Assembly: GCA_040285825.1 (NCBI GenBank)
Contig: JAUPSS010000001.1
Location: 2,914,001-2,978,000, forward strand
Length of the DNA stretch: 64,000 nt
Source: Eukaryota sp. TZLM1-RC
Lineage: Eukaryota > Metamonada: BaSk clade
Direction: 5' to 3'
Shown: in pieces, positions 57,330-64,000 of the stretch
Layout of the letters: every line of letters starts with the position of its first letter
How positions within the stretch are numbered: position 1 is the stretch's first letter
Position numbers and translations under genes: made by a program
Notes under the pieces: model-generated
Told to the model about the DNA's origin: nothing
Database searches by the model: none
What the model saw: only the letters and a program-made list of their open reading frames with translations

Positions 57330-57865
57330 TATCTATTAAAAACTTATTAATCAACATCTAAAGAAATCATCTCTCCCAAAACAAAAACACTAGATGCAAC
57401 TCTCTCATAGTGAGATCCATGAGAAGGCAAAGCATCAGAAACCATCCTCAACATCCCGTTAAAAATTGAAAACATAATTGTATTTTCCCAAAACAATCAG
57501 TTGAAATTTTGGTTGGTTTTTCTCTTTACAATCATTTCAAAATGTGCCAAAGGCGTATAGCCGTGGGAGCAAGTGAACCAAATAGAGAAAATACAAATAA
57601 AAACAAATTGTATTTTGCGTGCTGTTGGGTGGACAATTTGGACAAAGGTCCACTGTATTTTTTGATTTTTAAATTGTCAGCATTTGAAAGAGGACTCTGA
57701 ATTTCAGAATTAGCAAGCCCTTAATTTGAGCCATTACAAGGATGAACAGACTTTATATCCACTAAAATGAAGGTTTCATCTAATCCAGGTAACTTGACAT
57801 CACCTCTATTATTCTTGTGAAAGTCAACTTCAGCTTCAAACAGATTTGACAACGGAGTTGCTATT
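57330..57865 (-). mobile_element. LINE B 3' fragment
   Basis: A minus-strand copy similar to 4744-5866 without the internal insertion: R-G-D region near 57800, core near 57720, C-terminus near 57380. Several stops and shifts interrupt it. Truncated near 57865. Confidence 0.75.
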
Positions 57866-58074
57866 CAAGTGAATAGCGAAAATCTCTTGTCATTCAATTG
57901 ATATGGATTTAGTAGCTAAAAAGCATTATTTAAGATTTTTGGTTGAGTTTTAAAATGTGTCTGTTACAAGCCTAAATTTGTGAAACCAATCCACTAAAAA
58001 AGCGATTTTCAAGTCAGAATTTGTATCAATACTCCCAACAATAATACTTCTTGGTATTACTGTGCTATTCGCCG
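57866..58074. other. upstream region of the PABP gene
   Basis: Contains presumably the promoter and 5' UTR of the poly(A)-binding protein gene. No distinct motif is seen. Confidence 0.4.
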
Positions 58075-59757
58075 ATGTCCGAATCTGACAGCGATCTTAT
58101 TGGAAGCTTTTTGCATCAGACTCAGACCACAGATGTAAACCAGCAACCAATAGATCACGGCGCAGTTCCCACTTCATCCAAAACTGGAGACCAGCCATAT
58201 GATTTCCTACAGACAAAGTCCAACACCCTCTACATCGGCAATTTATCACCCGAAACATCAGAGCTCGAACTTTGTCAAGTATTTTCTCAAGTTGGTGAGG
58301 TCTCTAACGTCTTTATATTGCAAAGCCCCAAGGGCGAACCCCTGGGTTGTGCATATGTAAAGTTCAACACTGATGATGATGCACAAGTTGCTTTAGATCA
58401 ACTCCAAGGTACCAAGTTCCACTGCAAACCATGCCGTCTTTCGTTCTCCCAAGGAAGCGCTAAGGAAAGCTGTAATGATATCATTGGTAATCTCTTCATC
58501 AAGAATCTTCCGCCTGATGTTTCCTCCTCTGATCTAGGTGACATGTTTTCCAGCTTTGGTTCCGTGATTCAATCCAAAGTCGTAGTGGATGACCGTCACC
58601 AAAGCCAAGGATATGGCTATGTTCATCTTCAAGGAGAACAAGCCCCGCAGAAGGCTATTGATCACTTGGATGGGAAGGAGGTTGTCATTGACGAAGATTC
58701 CAATTCTAGATGCACTCTTTCTGTTAAAAAGTTTGTGCCTCCTGTTAAACGATATAGAGTAGTTGGTGAGGTTCCAAGTATTAATAACGTTTTATTCAAG
58801 AATCTTCCAATGTCACTCTCTGAAAACGAATTCAAAACTATCGCCTCTGGTGGTAGTCGTACTATTCAGTCATGTATGCTGAAAGTAGACAGAAAAGCCA
58901 ACAAAAAGTTTGGTTTTATTCGTTTTGGATCAATGAACGAAGCTGTTGAAGCGATTAAACATCTAAATGAAACTTATTTAGATTGTCAACAGATTAATGT
59001 GACATTATTCCAACAAAATGATCTTTCTAAATCTCTCAAGAAAAAGAAACCAAGCCGGGAAATTCCTGATTTAAAAGAAATTCAGTTAAACGCTGACTGT
59101 AATCTTTGGATTTACAATTTACCTTTAACTTTTACGGATGAATTGTTGGAGGAATTAGTTTGTCCATATGGCACGGTGAGTGCGGCGGTCTTGATGAAGA
59201 CATTTGCAGGGGATTCCCGCAAATTTGGGTTTGTTACCTTTGAATCTGCAGAAGAAGCTCGTGCAGCTTGTTATAATCTTAATGGTAAAGTTATTGCCAA
59301 TGCTGACCAACCACTACAGGTTTGGTTATTTGGCTCTGTCAATGAATCACTCACTCAGTTGGACTTTATCAAGAAAGACTCTTTGGATTACAAGAAGAAA
59401 TTTCTTGATGCTTTGAGATCACTTGAGGATGAATCATCCCGGTTCGAGGCCATGGGAAATTGCCTCTTTCCATTAGTAGAGTTTAGGTGTTCAGACTTTG
59501 CTGATCAAATTACTGGAATGATTTTGGCTTTAAGTTGGGAAGAAATTGAAAAATGTTATCTTGATTCAACTTTTCTAGATCAAGTGATTGAGGATGCGGT
59601 TCAAGCGATTGATCCCAACACTTCCTCTTCACCCCTTCGTTGGTTTCAAGGTGCAGATCCCGCTCAGAAAAACGTTCGACGAGGCTCTACCGGTGAAGTT
59701 TTTCTTCATGGTGTACGTAATTCTGGAAGTCATTCAGGTGCTTCTAGATTGCGTTAA
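58075..59757 (+). CDS. poly(A)-binding protein, four RRMs and MLLE
   Basis: This cytoplasmic protein coats mRNA poly(A) tails and links them to translation initiation and deadenylation. RRMs start near residues 51 (TLYIGNLSPETSE), 138 (NLFIKNLPPDVS), 237 (NVLFKNLPMSLS) and 341 (NLWIYNLPLTFT). The RNP1 motifs GCAYVKF, GYGYVHL, KFGFIRF and KFGFVTF are intact. The MLLE domain is near 440-515 (GNCLFPLVE, ITGMILALSWEEIEK), the binding site for PAM2 peptides. The linker between RRM4 and MLLE is very short compared with animal PABPC1, which has a long Pro-rich one. An in-frame ATG at 58051 would add eight hydrophobic residues; I prefer 58075 (MSESDSDLIG). It ends in TAA. A broken paralogue is at 18884. 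Confidence 0.94.
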   Translation: MSESDSDLIGSFLHQTQTTDVNQQPIDHGAVPTSSKTGDQPYDFLQTKSNTLYIGNLSPETSELELCQVFSQVGEVSNVFILQSPKGEPLGCAYVKFNTDDDAQVALDQLQGTKFHCKPCRLSFSQGSAKESCNDIIGNLFIKNLPPDVSSSDLGDMFSSFGSVIQSKVVVDDRHQSQGYGYVHLQGEQAPQKAIDHLDGKEVVIDEDSNSRCTLSVKKFVPPVKRYRVVGEVPSINNVLFKNLPMSLSENEFKTIASGGSRTIQSCMLKVDRKANKKFGFIRFGSMNEAVEAIKHLNETYLDCQQINVTLFQQNDLSKSLKKKKPSREIPDLKEIQLNADCNLWIYNLPLTFTDELLEELVCPYGTVSAAVLMKTFAGDSRKFGFVTFESAEEARAACYNLNGKVIANADQPLQVWLFGSVNESLTQLDFIKKDSLDYKKKFLDALRSLEDESSRFEAMGNCLFPLVEFRCSDFADQITGMILALSWEEIEKCYLDSTFLDQVIEDAVQAIDPNTSSSPLRWFQGADPAQKNVRRGSTGEVFLHGVRNSGSHSGASRLR

Positions 59758-60043
59758 CTTTACTCAAATTTCACAAAGTTACACTGTTTTTCTTTATAAT
59801 AAATTTGTATATATTTAGTCTTCACTTATTCAATACTTCAAGTCAAGTGGCATCTTTACTACCACTTTGCAGTGAAATGACTTTGGATTCAGTAGTCAGC
59901 CCGTCAACTAGCAGATTTTGTAAGTTTTGTTAAGTGTCATTCTGTTGGCATGTGAAGACCTCCTTAGAAGAGAGCAATTCATGAGCTGCTGATGTGCTAT
60001 TGGGACAGTACACAAACTGAAAGAAATTGTTTATTAAAAGCAT
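59758..60043. other. convergent intergenic region
   Basis: Holds the 3' ends of the PABP gene (AATAAA near 59800) and the minus-strand two-UBA gene. No other feature is visible. Confidence 0.5.
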
Positions 60044-63000
60044 TTACACATTCAAAGAAAATCCAGCCAAAAGAAGCTCAAGAGCCCGTTCCAGATTGTT
60101 ATTCGTTCTTCTTAAAGCAATCTCAATATCATTCTCAATAAAGCCCATAGACATTAATTTCGTGAAATGTGCCTCATTAGGAACAAATGGACCTCTATTT
60201 TGTTGAAGCGGCCTCGATGCTTGAGTGTGTGACCTATAAAGTCTTTCATGGACACCCAACCTTGATTGATTGGAGAAAACATTACTTCTGGTACGCGAAG
60301 CTATGGATTGACTGTCTGGAACACTGCGAAAATCAGCATTATGTGAGGCAGAAGACCTATCAGGAGAGGAAGCGAAATGATCGCGAGTTGCGGCTCTGTG
60401 GAAGTCACTTGGAGTTCTGTTATAACTGCCCATTCTACGAGGACGTCTAGATGAAGAGGAAGCTTCCCTGGCTGGCTGTGATGGTCTTTGTTCACTGAAT
60501 AATTGGTCATGATTTCGATTGCGATGAGAGTCAACATTGCTATCACGATTGCGATTTGAAATGCGCGAATTTCTCATTTGAGCCAATCGCTCCTCAAATG
60601 TAGTTGGTATTGGATTTACTGCAGTTGACCTTGGATAACGACCCTCAATTCCCTCCCTCAACTGTCGTTCTGATATTTCATAACGTGAACCTCGAAGCAC
60701 ATCATGAGGGGAAGGTACACGTGGAGGAATATCACTATGTTGGCGAACATCGGAGTTAATAGCAGATTCATGATGTATCGGCTCAGGTTGTTTCCAAGCC
60801 GGCACACTTTGAACATTGGAGCTAGGTACCGAGTCGGTGGAAGAGCCAAAGTTAAAACTAGAATGACCAAATCTTGTATCTTCATGGTTGTTGAAAACAT
60901 TGTGATCAGATGACGAATCGGATACCATGAAGCGATCACCCTGAACTGATCCTGATTGGTCAAATGGATTGAGGGGTGGAGAAGGTGCAGATTGTTCGAC
61001 AGCGCCAAACTCTCCAACAATGTAGGCAACAGCAAGATCAAGATTATTAGCACATGATCTCAAAGCTTCCAGTGCCAAGCTTGGTTCGAAACCCATTTCC
61101 CTCAGAATCATTATATTTTGAGCATAGTCAGCAGCTGTGGGAAAGTTACCCGTCCTTAGATGATTAAAACCATTCTCAGCAACGCCAACCCTGTCAGAAA
61201 CTTCTGACTCCTCTTGTTGTTGTTCTACATAATGAGCACCTTCCACTTCATCTTCATCTGACTTTACAATGTCGCGACTTGAATTAAGGTAATCTGAATT
61301 TAATGGATTTTGCACGGGCTCCGAATCTTCATCATTTTCAAGACCACCGAGAACATCATCTCCTTTAAGGGGTGATTCTAGTTGTGCTTCACTTGAATTA
61401 TTTGATTGGAGTTTGGGTAATTCATGTTCTTCATCATCAAAAAGTTCAACAACAGCATCAGTTTCCTGAACTATTGTCTTATTAACCCTAGGGCTACTTG
61501 ACTCTTCAGTCTCCTTCCCTCCCTCCAACCGTTCTCTTCGTAAAGCAAGTAGTTGAGCATGAGTTAAAGGAGGCGAGGGGTGTGTTTGGCGATGTTGATC
61601 CACACTTTCTTCTTCATGGTGATTAAAATCATCATCACCTCTGTAACTTTGGCTTGACGTCGGCAGCTCGGGATCAGGAAGTGGGTTGTGAAAGGATCTA
61701 GAGTCACATGACACCTCTTCTTCCTGGGAACGATTAAGTGACAAGTTACTGATGCCATCTTCAACAATGAAAGAATCATCGACTTGGTCCTCCTCCTGGC
61801 TTTCTGCTCTATTAGACTGGCTGCATGGAGATACCTGAGACGGTAAAACGTAAGAATCCTCATAAGTTTGACCAACGGAATGCTCGTTCTGTCCCTCTTC
61901 ATTGCGGGAAACTTCTTCATCCCGTATATGTTGTTCGTTATAAACGACAGCTTTTGAAGCATAGTTGTCTTCATGATCATCATCCGCTGATGAATCATCT
62001 GATGGTAAAAAGCGTTGCCTATTCACATTATCAAGGGCAAGACGAGGAACATTGCAAAGAAGAGGAGAGGAAGTGGGTTGCTGGAGTGAATCAATAGAAG
62101 TGAGCATTACATCTGAGATAGAACAGTCGTATTCGTCCTCATCAATAGACATTGAACTCTTGGCTCTAGACCCATGACTCACTGGCTCATTACTTTCAGA
62201 CTGAGGAGAATGTTGAACATGGGGAGAGGGGAAGCGTGGAACGGAATTGGATTGCTCAACATCATCATCTTGTATTTCACCTTTTTCCTCTTGCATTTTC
62301 TCTTGCATATTGTAATGATCATCATCAGTAGAATCATCACTATCAGATGTTACAGTAGTTTTTTGAACACTTGTGTTATGGAGATGGGACATGACTAAGT
62401 AGCAGATAAGATGGATTACACTTTGGGAATAGGAACCCTCGCTTTGATTCACTTCTGGAACAACCACCGACTTTGTGTTAGGAGGGTTATTAATAGCAAC
62501 AGATAGTCTTTTAAGAGCCATCATAGTTGGAGGAAATGACAACTCTTTAGCAAGACAATAATCATCCAGAATGGCAGGACGTCCCGACAAAAGCCAGTAC
62601 ACAAGAGAAGCAACAATTTCTGGGGAAGGTTCAAGAAAATTTTGACATTTGCATAGATTATGATGTGGTTCTAAAGACATAGATGTGATTGAGTCATCAG
62701 GAAAGTGGTTCCTGGATATAGTGTGTGATACTGAATCAATCGATATAGGATGGTTGTGGATACGGACTTCATTCGGATTATTTGCTTTCTGCTCCTGTAC
62801 ACTGTCTTCAATTTGATTACATGGGTGCTGCTGCGCAAGATGGTACGGATTTGACATAGTTTCATTATCAGAATCTGACTCGAGTACCAACAACTGATCA
62901 GTAACATGGTTAGAGTTTTGGGAAGAACCTGGTTGATGGTTGAAGTTGATAGCTTTATCCTGTGAAGTATACCTGGTATCTGCTATAGAGACAGGGGTTG

Positions 63001-63055
63001 CTCCTGTCCTTCTAACATATGTATCTTGGGCCGTTAACTCATCGCTTGAACTCAT
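60044..63055 (-). CDS. UBA-domain protein (two UBA domains)
   Basis: A 1003-residue protein distantly related to the other two UBA proteins. Residues 145-200 form a predicted helical block (IVASLVYWLLSGRPAILDDY) of unknown type. Long acidic Ser/Asp/Glu-rich disorder follows. UBA1 is near residues 647-685 (NIMILREMGFEPSLALEAL) and UBA2 near 962-1000 (FTKLMSMGFIENDIEIAL), close to the C-terminus as in the paralogues. Before UBA2 is an Arg/Ser-rich tract (RNRDSNVDSHRNRNHDQ). Ubiquitin binding is expected from the domains; the overall role is unknown. It is transcribed away from NAA15 across 440 bp. No intron is visible. Confidence 0.85.
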   Translation of the reverse strand: MSSSDELTAQDTYVRRTGATPVSIADTRYTSQDKAINFNHQPGSSQNSNHVTDQLLVLESDSDNETMSNPYHLAQQHPCNQIEDSVQEQKANNPNEVRIHNHPISIDSVSHTISRNHFPDDSITSMSLEPHHNLCKCQNFLEPSPEIVASLVYWLLSGRPAILDDYCLAKELSFPPTMMALKRLSVAINNPPNTKSVVVPEVNQSEGSYSQSVIHLICYLVMSHLHNTSVQKTTVTSDSDDSTDDDHYNMQEKMQEEKGEIQDDDVEQSNSVPRFPSPHVQHSPQSESNEPVSHGSRAKSSMSIDEDEYDCSISDVMLTSIDSLQQPTSSPLLCNVPRLALDNVNRQRFLPSDDSSADDDHEDNYASKAVVYNEQHIRDEEVSRNEEGQNEHSVGQTYEDSYVLPSQVSPCSQSNRAESQEEDQVDDSFIVEDGISNLSLNRSQEEEVSCDSRSFHNPLPDPELPTSSQSYRGDDDFNHHEEESVDQHRQTHPSPPLTHAQLLALRRERLEGGKETEESSSPRVNKTIVQETDAVVELFDDEEHELPKLQSNNSSEAQLESPLKGDDVLGGLENDEDSEPVQNPLNSDYLNSSRDIVKSDEDEVEGAHYVEQQQEESEVSDRVGVAENGFNHLRTGNFPTAADYAQNIMILREMGFEPSLALEALRSCANNLDLAVAYIVGEFGAVEQSAPSPPLNPFDQSGSVQGDRFMVSDSSSDHNVFNNHEDTRFGHSSFNFGSSTDSVPSSNVQSVPAWKQPEPIHHESAINSDVRQHSDIPPRVPSPHDVLRGSRYEISERQLREGIEGRYPRSTAVNPIPTTFEERLAQMRNSRISNRNRDSNVDSHRNRNHDQLFSEQRPSQPAREASSSSRRPRRMGSYNRTPSDFHRAATRDHFASSPDRSSASHNADFRSVPDSQSIASRTRSNVFSNQSRLGVHERLYRSHTQASRPLQQNRGPFVPNEAHFTKLMSMGFIENDIEIALRRTNNNLERALELLLAGFSLNV

Positions 63056-63495
63056 GATTCAAGAAGTGAAAAATTTAATCTTGTTACAAAAAGGGTTTGT
63101 TTCTCATCATCATCCACCATTTATCACGAGACTACACCGAAAGTACCATTGTCATTGTTGTGGTGAGAATCCTTTTGTTGAATCAACTTATTAGTTAATG
63201 AAAATGTATTTTGTTCATTGGTTTTATATATACATACAGTTGAACATTGTGTTGACCAAACTGCCACAATGGGTAGAAATTCAGATAATTTCTGCTGTTT
63301 AAATGTTATCAATGTTAATTCAATAAACACAGGAGTCATACACCCTCTTGCTCTGGCATTGATGTAAAGAAACAACGATGACAAAATAGTGCAGTTTCTT
63401 CTATTTAATGTGATTTAGATTGGATAGGAAACATTTTGACAATGCTAATTTGTTTTGAGTTTTGAAATTTAATTGTCAATTTGTGGTATTTACCA
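63056..63495. promoter_or_regulatory. divergent intergenic region, UBA gene / NAA15
   Basis: Contains both upstream regions. A minus-strand frame of 86 codons at 63124-63384 has no recognisable features and is probably chance. No motif stands out. Confidence 0.4.
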
Positions 63496-64000
63496 ATGTC
63501 GCTGAATGAACTCCCATTGAAGCATCGCAACTCTTACAACTCTCTCATCAAGCATTTTGAGTCAAAAAACTACAAAAAGGCTCTAAAACTTGCCGATCAG
63601 ATCTTGGCAGCACATCCCCGTAATGGCGATACGATTGCTTTCAAAGCACTGGTCATGTCTACCCAAAACCCCAAAAAACTACCAGAAGCCTTTCCACTTG
63701 CTAGAGAAGCCATCAAATGTAACATAAAAGGTCACATCCCGTGGCATGTCCTTGGTCTCCTACACAAAGCCAAGGGAGAGTATCCACTAGCCTTAAAAGC
63801 CTTTAAGACTGCACTGAAGCACGATCCAAGCAACCCCCAAATACTCAAAGACACTGGCCTTCTTCAAACTCACCTTCGGGACTACACCGGGTTGGTAGAG
63901 ACCCGTAGAACCACACTTACGGAGAACCCAAGACCAGCCAACAATTGGTACCAGTTCGCAGTTGCTCACCATATGAACGGCAATTTTGAAGGCACTGTGG
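63496..64000 (+). CDS. NAA15: NatA auxiliary subunit NAA15, N-terminal part
   Basis: An open frame runs from the ATG at 63496 to the window end (168 codons, no stop). It starts MSLNELPLKHRNSYN and continues with TPR-like helices: HFESKNYKKALKLADQIL, GHIPWHVLGLLHKAKGEYP, ALKAFKTALKHDPSNPQIL and LLQTHLRDYTGLVETR. The motif order matches NAA15/NAT1. The H-x-x-W-H-V-x-G-L-L and R-D-x-x-G-x-x-E-T-R blocks are characteristic. NAA15 is the ribosome-anchoring scaffold of the NatA N-terminal acetyltransferase and holds catalytic NAA10. The remainder, normally 800 or so residues in total, lies beyond the window. No intron is present in the visible part. Confidence 0.9.
   Translation, partial: MSLNELPLKHRNSYNSLIKHFESKNYKKALKLADQILAAHPRNGDTIAFKALVMSTQNPKKLPEAFPLAREAIKCNIKGHIPWHVLGLLHKAKGEYPLALKAFKTALKHDPSNPQILKDTGLLQTHLRDYTGLVETRRTTLTENPRPANNWYQFAVAHHMNGNFEGTV

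Noticed and set aside
63124-63384. Minus-strand frame of 86 codons upstream of NAA15
   Set aside because: It lies in the divergent promoter region, has no recognisable features and is AT-rich.

Overview
This window comes from a eukaryotic nuclear genome, most likely a free-living or parasitic protist. I cannot place the lineage. The evidence is alpha-tubulin (two copies), DNA polymerase zeta (REV3), AP-3 delta adaptin, poly(A)-binding protein, the NatA subunit NAA15, a nuclear tRNA-Phe, and abundant LINE and Ty3/gypsy retroelements. The host genes read in the standard genetic code and use TAA and TGA as real stops. Genes are almost intronless: the only intron I can support is 27 nt long, in the AP-3 delta gene. 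Host gene islands are compact (114 bp between the divergent UBA and AP-3 delta genes) and are separated by AT-rich, repeat-rich DNA.

Layout. 1-2000: LINE F (minus strand). 2072-3424: alpha-tubulin copy 1. 3560-7700: LINE fragments, several nested inside one another. 7889-11914: BTB protein with four UBA domains (minus). 11915-18805: a decayed older LINE A copy (plus) split by a full-length LINE A (minus, 14617-17951). 18884-20350: frameshifted poly(A)-binding protein paralogue. 21408-28709: complete but mutated Ty3/gypsy LTR element sitting inside a LINE B fragment. 28850-31096: LINE A, Ty3 integrase and LINE D fragments. 31179-32531: alpha-tubulin copy 2, identical in protein to copy 1. 32793-37142: tandem array of 1.36-kb units ending in LINE A tails. 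37150-39300: a fragment of another LINE type, then unassigned DNA. 39315-43331: REV3. 43491-43564: tRNA-Phe. 43583-47405: LINE fragments and a broken hypothetical gene. 47524-51216: five-UBA protein. 51331-53604: AP-3 delta. 53716-54066: small Cys-rich protein. 54067-58074: repeat remnants, including a possible Fanzor/TnpB-like relic. 58075-59757: poly(A)-binding protein. 60044-63055: two-UBA protein. 63496-64000: NAA15 N-terminus, cut by the window end.

LINE family letters (A-G) are local labels. Families A-E end in a CCHC motif plus a PD-(D/E)XK-like domain with an R-[GA]-D ... D-[VFA] signature, which is the architecture of restriction-like-endonuclease LINEs. Six insertions have target-site duplications of 11-16 bp that I could identify by reading both flanks.

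Host genes with a shared theme are the three UBA proteins, which look like polyubiquitin binders. One carries a BTB domain and could act as a CUL3 adaptor. The most unusual item is the Ty3/gypsy element: about 600 codons of unrecognised protein lie between its RNase H and integrase, and all five internal stops are TAA or TAG.
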